Shown: in pieces, positions 25,338 to 35,049 of the stretch
Layout of the letters: each line of letters begins with the position of its first letter
How positions within the stretch are numbered: position 1 is the first letter of the stretch
DNA from: Planctomycetaceae bacterium
GTDB taxonomy: Bacteria; Planctomycetota; Phycisphaerae; Phycisphaerales; UBA1924
Direction: 5' to 3'
Length of the DNA stretch: 49,102 nucleotides
Assembly (NCBI GenBank): GCA_021294835.1
Contig: JAJTDF010000031.1
Coordinates: forward strand, 1-49,102
The notes under the pieces: generated by a model
Told to the model about the DNA's origin: nothing
The model's database searches: none
The model's input: the letters and a program-made list of their open reading frames with translations, nothing else
Translations under genes and position numbers: made by a program

Positions 25338-28300
25338 ATGGACCTGATCGGCCTCTTTGCATCTGACCGCGTGATCGTGGAACTGGCCCGGCGGGCGACG
25401 GCCCCGCGGGCGGTCGCCGGTCCGGCCAGGCTGACTGCGTTCGGCTCGGTGGGCGTGACCACGCCGCTGGTGGCCGGGGCGCTGGCGCGAAAGACCGGGC
25501 GGCCGGTGCTGCTGGCGGTGGCCCACGTGGACGAGGCCGACGAGGCGGTGGAGGTGCTCAAGGCTCACGGCGCCGCGGCGGTGCTGCTGCCGGCGCTGCA
25601 GACGCTGCCGGGCGAGTCGGCGATGAACCTGGACCTGCTGGCGGCAAGGCTGGCGGTGGTGGAGCAGTTGAGCGGGTGGCCCAAGGCGGCCCCGCCGGCG
25701 ACGGTGATCGTGGCCCCGATGGCGGCCCTGATGCAGCCGGTGCCGGACCCGGCCCATCTGGACCGGCAACTGCTGACCCTGCGGGTGGGCGACACACGCG
25801 GGCCGGCGTGGCTGGTGCGCTGGCTGGACCAGGCGGGGTATCGGCGGTGCGATGCGATCGAAGAGCCGGGGGACTACGCGGTGCGGGGCGGCATCGTGGA
25901 TGTGTTCCCGCCCGGGGACCCGACGCGGAGCGACGCGGCGGAGAGCGAGGGCGGGGGCAAGGCGATGTCGCCCGGCGGGGTGCCGGTGCGGCTGGATTAC
26001 TTCGGCGATGAACTGGAGAAGGCGGCGGAGATCGATCTGGCCTCGATGGGGATCGACCGAACCGTGGGCGGGGTGCGGCTGGTGGCCAGCGCCGACCCGG
26101 CGGCGGGCGGAGATGACGGGGAGGCCGGCGGGGGCCAGACCGGCGGCAAGACCGGCGCCAAAGCCAACGCCAAGGCCGGCGGGGGCGGTGCGGGCGGCAG
26201 CACGGGCGGCAGCACGGGCGGCAGCAAGGCGTTCACGGAACTGCTTCCGGCCGGCACGCTGGCGGTGCTGCACGAACTGATGGAGTTGACCGAACAGGGC
26301 CGCGGGTACTTCGAGCGGGTGACCGGCGAGCAGCCGATCTTCGGCCCGCCGGCGGTGTTCGCGGGGATCGGGCGGGCGTGCGGGGCAGTGATCGAGGTGA
26401 CGGCGATCGGGGCGTACGGCAGCGCCGACGGCACGGAACTGCTGCGGCTGCCGTTCAGCCCGCTGCCGCCGTTCCCGGATGATCTGACGGCGGGGCTGGG
26501 GGAACTGGCCAAGATGGCGCGGGGCGACACGGCCAGCGGCATGCCCCGCTGCGATGTGACGGTGGTGTGCGAGAACGGCGGCGAGCAGGCCCGCCTGCAG
26601 GAACTGCTGGCCGAGCGACGCAGCGAGGAGGGCATGGCGGAGGTGCGGACGGAACTCTCGCACCTGCCCAGCGGGTTTGTGTATGGCCCTGAGGACGGCG
26701 TGCCCAAGGTGTTCGCCGGGTGGCACGAACTGCTGCACCGGCCTGCGGGGCGACGCAGCGCCGGGGGCCCGAGGCTCAAGGCCGGGCGGGCGATGGACAC
26801 GTTCCTGGACCTGCAGGTCGGGGACTATGTGGTGCACGCCGAGCACGGCATCGCCCGCTTCACCGGGCTGAAGGTGATGAGCCTGTCGCAGGTGAAGGCG
26901 GGCGTGGAGGACCGGCTGCGGCTGGGCGGCAGCGCCCGGGCGGGCAAGGGCAAGCCGGCGGCCAACGACCAGGCCGGGGCGGCGACGGACCAGGAGGAGT
27001 TTCTGAGCCTGGAGTTCGCCGACGCGGCCGTGCTGCACGTGCCGGCGTCGAAGATCGACCAGGTGTCCAAGTACATCGGCGGGTTCAACGGCAAGCCGCC
27101 GCTCTCGGTGCTGGGCGGGGCCCGCTGGAAGAACCAAAAGGCCCGCGTCAGCGAGTCGGTGAAGGACCTCGCGGCGGAGTTGCTGCGGGTGCGGGCGGCC
27201 CGCAACCACCTGCCGGGCATCCGCTACCCGGGCGACACGCCCTGGCAGCAGCGCTTTGAGGACGAGTTCCCGCATCAGGAGACCGAGGACCAGTTGGCGG
27301 CGCTGGGGGAGATCAAGAAGGACATGCAGCGCGAGCGGCCGATGGACCGCCTGGTGTGCGGCGACGTGGGGTACGGCAAGACCGAACTGGCGATCCGCGC
27401 CGCGTTCAAGGCCGTCGAGTTCGGCAAGCAGGTGGCGGTGCTGGTGCCCACGACAGTGCTGGCCGAGCAGCACGAGCGGACATTCAGGGCGCGGTTCGCG
27501 GATTACCCCTTCCGGATCGAATCGGTGTCGCGGTTCAAGTCCGACGGGGAGATCGCGCCGGTGCTGGAGGACGTGCAGCGGGGCCGGGTGGACGTGCTGA
27601 TCGGGACGCACCGCATCCTCTCCAGCGACGTGGTGTTCGCGGATCTGGGGCTGGTGATCATCGACGAGGAGCAGCGCTTCGGGGTTGAGCACAAGGAGAA
27701 GCTGCTGGGCCTGCGGATGACGGTGGACGTGCTGACGCTCTCGGCGACGCCGATCCCGCGGACGCTGCACATGTCGCTGCTGGGGATCCGCGACATCTCC
27801 AGCCTGACGACGGCCCCGGCGGATCGGCGGGCGGTGGTGACCGAACTGATCCCCTGGAACGACAAGCGGCTGGCGCAGGTGATCGCACGGGAACTGTCGC
27901 GCGACGGGCAGGTGTACTTCGTGCACAACCGCGTGTACGACATCCACGAGGTGGCCCAGCGGGTGCAGGCGATGGCGCCGCACGCGCGGATCGTCGTCGG
28001 GCACGGGCAGATGGCGCCCAAGGAACTGGAAGAGGTGATGCTGCGCTTCATGCGCAAGCAGGCGGACATCCTCGTGTCCACGACGATCATCGAGTCGGGC
28101 ATCGACATCTCGTCGGCCAACACCATGATCATCGCCGACGCGGACCGCTTCGGCCTGGCCGACCTGCACCAGTTGCGGGGCCGCGTGGGGCGGTACAAGA
28201 ACCGGGCCTACTGCTATCTGCTGCTGCCCGAGAGCCGGGCGGTGAAGGAGAAGGCCCGCAAGCGGCTGGCGGCGATCGAGCAGTTCTCGATGCTGGGGGC

Positions 28301-29141
28301 GGGGTTCAAGATCGCCATGCGCGACCTGGAGATCCGCGGGGCGGGCAACATTCTCGGGCCCGAGCAGAGCGGGCACATCGCCGCGGTGGGCTACGACATG
28401 TACTGCCAGCTGCTCGAGCGGGCGGTCAAGGGGCTGAAGAACGAGACGGTGGCCCAGCCCAGTGAGGTGTCGGTGGAACTGGGCGTCACCGGACTGATCC
28501 CCCGGCCATACATCCCATCGGATGCGCGACGGCTGGAGGCGTATCGGCGGATCGCGCTGGCGTCGGACGCCGAAGCGCTCGACAAGGTGGTGACGGATCT
28601 GACCGGGGCGTACGGGCCGATCCCCGAGCCGACAGACCGGCTGCTGCAACTGGCGGAGATCCGCATTGGGGCCCGGGGGCTGGGGGTGCGGGCGATCACC
28701 GTGACCGAGAAGGATGTGGTGTTCCGGACCACCGACCCCGCGGCAGCGGTGCGGGCGATGGCGGGGGCGCCGGGGAGTACGGTGGTGCCGCCGACGATCA
28801 AGGCCTCCGACGTGCCGGAGGTCTTCTTCCGGCCGGACAACCCCACCGCGCTGCAGCCGGGCACGCTGCTGGCGATTCTCCGCCGGCGAATCGGCGTGCG
28901 GGGCGGACAATCCGAGAAAGCGCCAGCCGTCGCAGCGAACGCTGCCGCCAAGCCGGGCGACAGCGAGGCGGAGGCGGCGGGCCGCGGGGGCGACGGCAAG
29001 CGGCCCGCTGCGGCTGCGCCGGCCGCCGCCCCGATGATGCCGAAGATCAAGAAGCCCAGCAAGGACCTGGCCCGGGTGACGCAGTTCATCAAGCAGGCCC
29101 GGCGGCAGACACCCAAAGGACCGCCGCCCGGTGAACGCTGA
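25338..29141 (+). CDS. mfd: Transcription-repair coupling factor Mfd
   Basis: At 1267 residues it is about 120 longer than E. coli Mfd. It removes stalled RNA polymerase and recruits UvrA. The UvrB-like N-terminal region runs to about 330 and is interrupted at about 255-298 by a Gly/Lys/Thr linker. The RNA-polymerase-interacting CarD-like domain begins at LQVGDYVVHAEHG (about 490) and has a low-complexity insert at about 530-555. Translocase motifs are GDVGYGKTE (about 674-682), DEEQRFG (about 775), SATPIPRTLH and QLRGRVGRYKNRAYCYL. The TRG/C-terminal domain follows. The last 70 residues form an Ala/Lys/Pro tail. Confidence 0.97.
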   Translation: MDLIGLFASDRVIVELARRATAPRAVAGPARLTAFGSVGVTTPLVAGALARKTGRPVLLAVAHVDEADEAVEVLKAHGAAAVLLPALQTLPGESAMNLDLLAARLAVVEQLSGWPKAAPPATVIVAPMAALMQPVPDPAHLDRQLLTLRVGDTRGPAWLVRWLDQAGYRRCDAIEEPGDYAVRGGIVDVFPPGDPTRSDAAESEGGGKAMSPGGVPVRLDYFGDELEKAAEIDLASMGIDRTVGGVRLVASADPAAGGDDGEAGGGQTGGKTGAKANAKAGGGGAGGSTGGSTGGSKAFTELLPAGTLAVLHELMELTEQGRGYFERVTGEQPIFGPPAVFAGIGRACGAVIEVTAIGAYGSADGTELLRLPFSPLPPFPDDLTAGLGELAKMARGDTASGMPRCDVTVVCENGGEQARLQELLAERRSEEGMAEVRTELSHLPSGFVYGPEDGVPKVFAGWHELLHRPAGRRSAGGPRLKAGRAMDTFLDLQVGDYVVHAEHGIARFTGLKVMSLSQVKAGVEDRLRLGGSARAGKGKPAANDQAGAATDQEEFLSLEFADAAVLHVPASKIDQVSKYIGGFNGKPPLSVLGGARWKNQKARVSESVKDLAAELLRVRAARNHLPGIRYPGDTPWQQRFEDEFPHQETEDQLAALGEIKKDMQRERPMDRLVCGDVGYGKTELAIRAAFKAVEFGKQVAVLVPTTVLAEQHERTFRARFADYPFRIESVSRFKSDGEIAPVLEDVQRGRVDVLIGTHRILSSDVVFADLGLVIIDEEQRFGVEHKEKLLGLRMTVDVLTLSATPIPRTLHMSLLGIRDISSLTTAPADRRAVVTELIPWNDKRLAQVIARELSRDGQVYFVHNRVYDIHEVAQRVQAMAPHARIVVGHGQMAPKELEEVMLRFMRKQADILVSTTIIESGIDISSANTMIIADADRFGLADLHQLRGRVGRYKNRAYCYLLLPESRAVKEKARKRLAAIEQFSMLGAGFKIAMRDLEIRGAGNILGPEQSGHIAAVGYDMYCQLLERAVKGLKNETVAQPSEVSVELGVTGLIPRPYIPSDARRLEAYRRIALASDAEALDKVVTDLTGAYGPIPEPTDRLLQLAEIRIGARGLGVRAITVTEKDVVFRTTDPAAAVRAMAGAPGSTVVPPTIKASDVPEVFFRPDNPTALQPGTLLAILRRRIGVRGGQSEKAPAVAANAAAKPGDSEAEAAGRGGDGKRPAAAAPAAAPMMPKIKKPSKDLARVTQFIKQARRQTPKGPPPGER
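26192..26227 (+). repeat. Tandem 12-base repeat inside mfd
   Basis: Three units of GGGCGGCAGCAC; the last ends in CAA. They encode part of the Gly/Ser/Thr linker of Mfd and keep the frame, so length changes by slippage would be tolerated. Confidence 0.85.
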
Positions 29142-29246
29142 GGGCTGATCGGACGAAGGATCGAGCAACCGGCCGGCGTGAGAGATGGCGACGAGAATTG
29201 CGAACCAGTCGGGGAGGGGGAACGTTGATCGGGGTACACCGTGAGC

Positions 29247-30497
29247 ATGAACAGGCCGGCCAGACTGACAGGGGTCGCCAGACGCTGGTGCGTCGGGGTG
29301 GCGGCGTGGTCGGTGGTGATGGCGTCGGTGGTCGTGGGGTCGCCCGCGGCGGGTGAGCCGGCGGCAACGGGCACAGCGAGCGGGCCAAGGGTGGGGGCGG
29401 ATCCAGCACCGGACCTGCCCTCATGGGCGCATGGGCCATGGCGGACGCTGACCGATCAGGCGTCCCGCTTGCGGGAACGGCAGGCGGCGGCCTCGGAACT
29501 GGTGCGTCGGGGCGAGAACGCGGTGCGAATGGCGATCATCGAACTGCTGCGAACCACGGAGCGGCCGCTGCCCGGCCCGACGATCGGCGTGCTGCGGGCG
29601 GTGGCGGAACTGGCGACGGCGCCTCTGTGGCTTGAGGAACCGCTGGTGGAGTTGCAGACCAACGCCGGCGACGAGGCGGCCCCGGCGGTGCTGGCGGCGC
29701 TCTGCTCGGTGCGGACGCGACGGGCGTTTGAGGCAATCCTCAACGCGACGGCCAACGGGAGCGACCAGGCGGCATCACCAACGCAGGTGGAGGCACGCGA
29801 GCGGCGGCGGGCGGCGGCATTTGATGCGCTCGAGCGGCTGACGGGGCGGAGCGAGATCGCCAGCACATCAGCAGCGTGGGAGGAATGGTTCGGGCCGCTG
29901 CGCTTTGCGCCAGAGGCGGCGTGGACCGCTGCGCTGGCCGAAGGGCTGGCGGAGCGGGCAGACGCGGTATCAGCCACGCTGAATTCGACCGTGACGCGTC
30001 TGGTGGACAGCCTGCGGCGGGGGTACCTGGACACCCCGGAGGGGCAGCGGCCGGCACGACTGGTGTCGCTGCTGGGGGACGAGATGACGCAAGTGCGAAC
30101 GCTGGGACTGGAACTGGTGGAGCGGGACCTGGCCAACGCCCGTCCGCTGGGAGACGCTGTAGTCAACGCCGTGATTCCACTGCTGCGCGATGATGAGCCG
30201 GCGGTGCGGGCCCGCGCAGCCGGCGTGCTGGGGCGGGTGGCGCCGATGACCGCGGCCCGTCCGGTCGCCGAGGCACTCAGCGCCGAGCAGCAGCCCGGGG
30301 CGGCGGCAGCGCTGCTGGCGGCGGCGGTGCGATGGCCGGAGGCAGCCATGACGCCGGCGGTGGTGACGTGGCTGCGGGTACCGGGTCCTACGCGGCAGGC
30401 GGCCGAGAAACTGGCCAACCGGCTGCTGGCCCTGCCGGAGACCAGCACGGAGCAGGCAAAGCAACTGCGTGCCGCGCTGGCGGCGACGCCTTCGTGA
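29247..30497 (+). CDS. Exported HEAT-repeat protein
   Basis: About 416 residues. A signal peptide (about 1-35, CVGVAAWSVVMASVVVGSPA) precedes alpha-helical repeats. HEAT-like units can be seen at about 60-160 (RERQAAASELVRRGENAVRM) and again at 265-400 (LGDEMTQVRTLGLELVERDL, LLRDDEPAVRARAAGVLGRV). They are likely a protein-binding solenoid in the periplasm. The GTG at 29241 is an alternative start. It is 105 bases after mfd and converges with the pseudokinase gene over a shared hairpin. No specific partner can be read. Confidence 0.8.
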   Translation: MNRPARLTGVARRWCVGVAAWSVVMASVVVGSPAAGEPAATGTASGPRVGADPAPDLPSWAHGPWRTLTDQASRLRERQAAASELVRRGENAVRMAIIELLRTTERPLPGPTIGVLRAVAELATAPLWLEEPLVELQTNAGDEAAPAVLAALCSVRTRRAFEAILNATANGSDQAASPTQVEARERRRAAAFDALERLTGRSEIASTSAAWEEWFGPLRFAPEAAWTAALAEGLAERADAVSATLNSTVTRLVDSLRRGYLDTPEGQRPARLVSLLGDEMTQVRTLGLELVERDLANARPLGDAVVNAVIPLLRDDEPAVRARAAGVLGRVAPMTAARPVAEALSAEQQPGAAAALLAAAVRWPEAAMTPAVVTWLRVPGPTRQAAEKLANRLLALPETSTEQAKQLRAALAATPS

Positions 30498-30524
30498 ACT
30501 CACACCAGTCTGGGGGCGAACAAC

Positions 30525-30548
30525 GCGGGCCGCCGCGCAGGCGGCCGC
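30525..30548. terminator. Shared terminator hairpin of convergent genes
   Basis: GCGGgCCGCC at 30525-30534 pairs with GGCGGCCGC at 30540-30548 around a 5-base loop, with one bulged G. It sits in the 52 bases between two convergent genes and can act on either strand. Confidence 0.55.
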
Positions 30549-30549
30549 A

Positions 30550-31452
30550 TCACATGCCGCTCATGAGGATGCGCTTGGTGACCAGCCGAAGCCGCGCGAA
30601 GGTCCATGGTCCGTCGCCGCTGGTGCGGCAGGCCCGCAACGCGGAGAGGGCGTGGGCAGCGGAGGTGAAGCCGGGCTCAGAAAGGCCGGTGGCAAACAGG
30701 TCGTTCCACGTCGGATCGAGGTCGGGCAGAACGCGGGTGGGCGGAAGCAGCGGCTCCTCGGCCCGCAGGCCGGTGAGAACCTGGTAGACCATCTGCAGCG
30801 TGGCGACGACCTCGCGGCGACGCTGCTCCTGATCGATGTTCTCGGGGTGGCCGAGCATGGCGGCGACGCCGTACAACTCAATCTGCACACGGCCCCGCGG
30901 GTCGACCAGCACTTCGTTCATGCCCAGCGGGCCGTGCTGGCAGCCGAGCGCATGGGCGTGGGCGATGGCCGAGAGCACGTGCTCGGCGAGCCGCTTGGCC
31001 TCCTCGGGGGCCATGGCACCACTCTTCTGGCGGAGCAATGACTCGAGACTGAGCACGCCGGTGGACGCGCCGGTATAGGGCGTGGCGCAGTAAGGACGGT
31101 TGCGGTGATCGAAGCCGAAGTGCTCGATCTTGAGAATGTGCGGATGGTTGAGCGTGGCGGCACGCTCCATCACGGTCATGAACTTGTCGCGATCGAGCTT
31201 GTCACGCCAGACGCGGAAGCGGTGCACGACGTGGCTGGTCAGGCCGTCATACCGAAGAGCCAGCCATCGCTCGCCCATAACGCTGGGCGTGAGCCGCTTG
31301 GTCAGGATGAAGGGGCCGACACGGGCCTTGTCCAGTGAGGGGAGGGCCAGCAGTGCGGAGATGGCAGCGGGGCCTTGCGGCGCAGTGGATACCGCCGGGC
31401 CAAGCGGCTTGGGTTCAATCGGGCCGTGGTGGTGAGGTCGGGGATCGCTCAC
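30550..31452 (-). CDS. Serine/threonine pseudokinase
   Basis: 300 residues with a kinase-like layout: N-lobe at about 45-115 (VGPFILTKRL, NHPHILKIEHFGF), a helix SLESLLRQKSG, the helix EEAKRLAEHVLSAIAHAHAL, then the catalytic-loop position CQHGPLGMNEVLVD and the metal-loop position IELYG. In an active kinase these are HRDxKxxN and DFG. The catalytic Asp, the DFG Asp and the glycine-rich loop are absent, and there is no APE. It should fold like a Hanks-type kinase without phosphotransfer. Planctomycetes have many such kinases, often with a TM segment; none is seen here. Confidence 0.82.
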   Translation of the reverse strand: MSDPRPHHHGPIEPKPLGPAVSTAPQGPAAISALLALPSLDKARVGPFILTKRLTPSVMGERWLALRYDGLTSHVVHRFRVWRDKLDRDKFMTVMERAATLNHPHILKIEHFGFDHRNRPYCATPYTGASTGVLSLESLLRQKSGAMAPEEAKRLAEHVLSAIAHAHALGCQHGPLGMNEVLVDPRGRVQIELYGVAAMLGHPENIDQEQRRREVVATLQMVYQVLTGLRAEEPLLPPTRVLPDLDPTWNDLFATGLSEPGFTSAAHALSALRACRTSGDGPWTFARLRLVTKRILMSGM

Positions 31453-31960
31453 GGGTTACCTGCTCAATCGACGGCGGAGGCCTGTTGGGTGCAGAACTGA
31501 ACGGGAAATCACCCCAAGACGGATCACAACCAACCAAACCACGAACACCCAACGGCAGTCGAACGTCAGTTTAGCCGGCAGGAAGCCGCACTGGCCAGCG
31601 ACCGGGACGGTTCCGCTACCGCCAGAGGCCCGCCCGCCACCACCCCCACCCCCACCCCCACCCCCCACCTCGCCACCCCCGCCCTCCATGCCAACCCCAT
31701 GGCCCCCACCCACGCTCTGCCGCAGCCTCCTGTGCCGGCCCCCTCAACCGATGCAGCCGGCCGTTCACTCGGCGGCCGCGCCGTTGCCAGGTGGCCGCAT
31801 GCGGCCCGCACGCCAGCCGAAGACGCCTGAAGCGGGACCAGGGGCCGTGCGACCGAATGCTCCCCGGCCGGCGGATCACCCAAAGGCCATCTGAGGTTCG
31901 ACTACACTGGTAGAAACCGCTCGGCTGAGTTTCGGGCGGATCAGGAACGAGGAGCCGTCC
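31453..31960. promoter_or_regulatory. Divergent region with C-tract/G-quadruplex and hppD -10 box
   Basis: About 500 bases between the pseudokinase gene (minus) and hppD (plus). At about 31640-31671 the plus strand has CCCCCA repeats; the minus strand, which is the pseudokinase coding strand, can form a G-quadruplex of five-G runs. TACACT at 31903-31908 is a possible -10 box 53 bases before the hppD start, without a clear -35. No gene is supported. Confidence 0.4.
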
Positions 31961-33172
31961 ATGTCCATCGCCCCACAGCCGCCCGCCGCCGCCAAGCCGT
32001 CCCGCATCGCCACGACCGATCCGCTGCAACTGATCGATGTGGACCATGTCCGGTTCTATGTGGGCAACGCCAAGCAGGCGGCGATGTACTACGCGCACTG
32101 CTTCGGCTTCTGTGTGGAGCAGGTGCAGGACCTGACCACAGGCTCGCGGGATTCGGCAACGTATCTGCTGACGCAGGGCAACATCCGCTTCCTGCTGACC
32201 ACCGGCCTGACCAGCGAGCATGCGGCGAGCCACGACGTGATGCTGTATGGCGACGGGGTGAAGGACGTGGCGTTCACGGTGTTCGATGCGGAGAAGGCCT
32301 ACGAGGCGGCTCTTCGCAACGGCGGGCAGTCGGCCCAGACGCCCCGCACCGTCAGCGACGCGCACGGGTCGGTAACGACCGCGTCGATCAAGACCTATGG
32401 CCGCTGCGTGCACACCTTCGTGTCGCGCTCGGGCGGGTATGACCTGACCAAGGTGAAAGAGGGCGGGCTGTTCGCGCCGGGGTTCATCAAACTGCCGGAC
32501 CTGGCGATCAACAAGCACAACCGCGAGCATCCGTGCGGGCTGAAGTACGTCGACCACCTGGTGGGCAACGTGGAACTGGGCAAGATGAACCACTGGGTGC
32601 GGTTCTACGAGAACGTGCTTGAGTTCAAGATGTTCAAGCACTTTGATGACAAGGACATCTCCACCGAGTACTCGGCCTTGATGTCCAAGGTGATGGCCTC
32701 GGGCAACAACCTGATCAAGATGCCCATCAACGAGCCCGCCGAGGGCAAGAAGAAGTCGCAGATCGAGGAGTACCTCGACTGGCACGCGCACACCCCCGGC
32801 GTGCAGCACCTGGCGCTGCGGACCGACGACGAGTTGCACTCAATCGCCGAACTGCGCCGCCGGAACGTGGAGTTCCTCACCCTGCCGGATGCGTACTACG
32901 AACTGGTGTGGGAGCGGGTGAACAAGATGCTCACCACGCACGGGCACCAGCCGGTGCGCGAGGATCACGAGGCGGTGAAGAAGCTCGGCATTCTGGTGGA
33001 CGCGGATGACGAGGGCTACCTGCTGCAGTTGTTCACCCGCCCGCTGCAGGACCGGCCGACGCTCTTCTTTGAGATCATCTGCCGCCGGGGCAGCCAGTCG
33101 TTCGGCAAGGGCAACTTCAAGGCGCTGTTCGAAGCCCTGGAACTGGAGCAGGGCCGGCGCGGGAACCTGTAA
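31961..33172 (+). CDS. hppD: 4-hydroxyphenylpyruvate dioxygenase
   Basis: A 403-residue Fe(II) enzyme that converts 4-hydroxyphenylpyruvate to homogentisate in tyrosine breakdown. It has two vicinal-oxygen-chelate domains. Iron ligands are the His in YVDHLVGNV, the His in GVQHLALRTDD and the Glu in LFFEIICRRG. Also typical are LKYVDH, the SQIEEYLDWH loop and the GNFKALFEALE end. The start at 31961 follows GAGGAG. No homogentisate dioxygenase lies in the window, so other steps are elsewhere; homogentisate may also serve tocopherol- or melanin-like products. Confidence 0.96.
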   Translation: MSIAPQPPAAAKPSRIATTDPLQLIDVDHVRFYVGNAKQAAMYYAHCFGFCVEQVQDLTTGSRDSATYLLTQGNIRFLLTTGLTSEHAASHDVMLYGDGVKDVAFTVFDAEKAYEAALRNGGQSAQTPRTVSDAHGSVTTASIKTYGRCVHTFVSRSGGYDLTKVKEGGLFAPGFIKLPDLAINKHNREHPCGLKYVDHLVGNVELGKMNHWVRFYENVLEFKMFKHFDDKDISTEYSALMSKVMASGNNLIKMPINEPAEGKKKSQIEEYLDWHAHTPGVQHLALRTDDELHSIAELRRRNVEFLTLPDAYYELVWERVNKMLTTHGHQPVREDHEAVKKLGILVDADDEGYLLQLFTRPLQDRPTLFFEIICRRGSQSFGKGNFKALFEALELEQGRRGNL

Positions 33173-33280
33173 GCGGGGCCGGAGGTGGCCGGGGCGGGGG
33201 GCGGGTGGGACGCGTTCGCGGCCCGGAGGGCTGCGTGCTACCGGGCTTGACGGCCAGCGACGGTGTGGCACACTCTAGCA

Positions 33281-34806
33281 GTGGAGCGTCCCGCATGGAC
33301 AATCCGGATGATCGCGGCGTCGCTGACGGGCGTTGCGACCGTCGCTGCCCATGGGCAGACGGCCCCGGTGAGCCAGGACCCACGGCTGGCCTTCACCACC
33401 GTGGTGCAAGGCCTGCCGACGGGGATCGATAACCTCGTCTCGGCGTTTGTGCCGGTCAGCGAAGACACGCTGCTGCTGGGGTACCGGGCGGAGGTGACAC
33501 GCAGGCGGAGTACGGCATCCAGGGGCTGGTCACTCATCCGCAGTTCCCGGCGGTGCCCTGGGTCTATGTGCGGTACAGCCAGTCGCTGGACGGCGTGACG
33601 GACATGCCGCAGGCGATGGTCACCGAGTTCTCAACGCCGGTGCAGAGCGTGGTGGAGCGGCTGACGTGGACGCAGCCGGCGGCGCCCAACCCGGCGGACC
33701 CGTCCAGTCTGATCGGCCGCCTGGAACGGACCAGCCCGCCGACGATCGTGCTGTCGACGACGATCGCGGCGCGCTATCACCATGGCGGGCCGCCAACCTT
33801 CGGCCCGGACGGGCGGCTGTACGTGCCGATTGGGGATTACCGGCTCAGCACCACGCTGGGCATCAACACCGGGCCGACGCCGGTGTACCAGGCGGGGGTC
33901 ATCCTGCGCATCAACCCCGATGGCTCGCTCCCGCCGGACAACCCGTTCTCGGCTGCGGCAGGCTCGCCGCCGGGAACCGACACGTGGTTCGCCTTCGGCT
34001 TTCGCAACCAGTACGGCTTGGCCTTCGACCCGGCGGTGGCGGACTTCCGTGAAGGGCTGTGGTGCACCGACAACGGCGAGGCGATGTTCGATGAGCTCAA
34101 TCGCGTGCCCATCGCTGCCAACGGCGGCCACGCACGGATCATGGGCCCGGTGGGGCACCCGAGACAGTCGGGCTCGCTGACCGGGCTGGTGAGCGTGCCG
34201 GGCACGCCGGCCTCGGCGTATGTGGATCCGGTCTTCAGTTGGCTGCAGACCAACGGGGTGACGGCGCTGCTGTTCCTGCACGGCTCGGCGCTGGGGCCCG
34301 TGTTTGACGACTGGGTGCTCACGGGCAACTACAACACCGCCTTCCTGTTCCGCCTGCGACTCACGGCCGATCGGCGGGCGGTGCGACTGACGCACCCGGG
34401 CCTTGCCGACCGCGTGGACGACCGCGTGCCGTTCAGCCGCAACCCGGTGGGCACCGAGGCGGAGGAACTGCTGCTGGCCCGCAACGTCGGCTCGCCGTTT
34501 GCCGGCGTCATCGCCATGGCTCGAGGCATGGACGGGCTGCCGCTGATCCTCACGGCCGACGGGCGGGTAATCCGCATCTCACGGGCGTGCCCGGCAGATG
34601 TGGTGGGCATCGGGGGCGAGGCGGGATCAGGGCCAGACGGGCTGCTGACCGGTGATGACTTCAACGCCTTCATCGGCGCGTTCGCCGCCGGGGATCCGCT
34701 GGCCGACATCACCGGTGTGGGCGGCCCGCCGGCGACACCGGACGGGCTGCTCACAGGCGATGACTTTGTGGCGTTTGTGTCCCAGTTTGCCGACGGGTGC
34801 CCTTGA
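33281..34806 (+). pseudogene. Frameshifted sorbosone-dehydrogenase-like gene with dockerin-like tail
   Basis: Frame one has a signal peptide (MIAASLTGVATVAAHGQTA) and LAFTTVVQGLPTGIDNLVSA then FVPVSEDTLLLGYR. Near 33488-33496 the reading moves to another frame with DTQAEYGIQGLVTHPQFP, VYVRYSQS, and continues to 34806. The second part is a six-bladed propeller of the glucose/sorbosone dehydrogenase type (GPDGRLYVPIGD, FAFGFRNQYGLAFDP, LWCTDNGE). The blade-one segment expected between the two frames, roughly 30 residues, is missing, so deletion and frameshift coincide. The C-terminus carries two DGLLTGDDFxAF repeats ending in GCP. The second frame alone could be translated from 33553 but would lack the signal peptide. 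Confidence 0.75.
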
Positions 34807-35049
34807 GTACACAGTGAAGCATGCCGTCGCCATCAACTCCCCCAAGCCGGGCATTTTGGGCCGGTTGCCCATGAATCCCCCGCGGATTGGTTCCAGATCG
34901 GGCGAAGTGGGTGCATGATTGAAGCAGAGTCTCGCTGGTGCGCGGGTGAGGTTCGCCGGATCGGCTGCCGAACTCCCGGGTGCCGCTTGACGGGTGAAGT
35001 GTCGATGTGGTTGCGCAGTCCACACCGCGTCCGACGCAAGGAGGTTCTG

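Noticed and set aside
24927-29168. 1413-codon open frame on the minus strand
   Set aside because: Antisense to mfd and comEA, Arg/His/Pro-rich, no motif; Mfd on the other strand is unmistakable.
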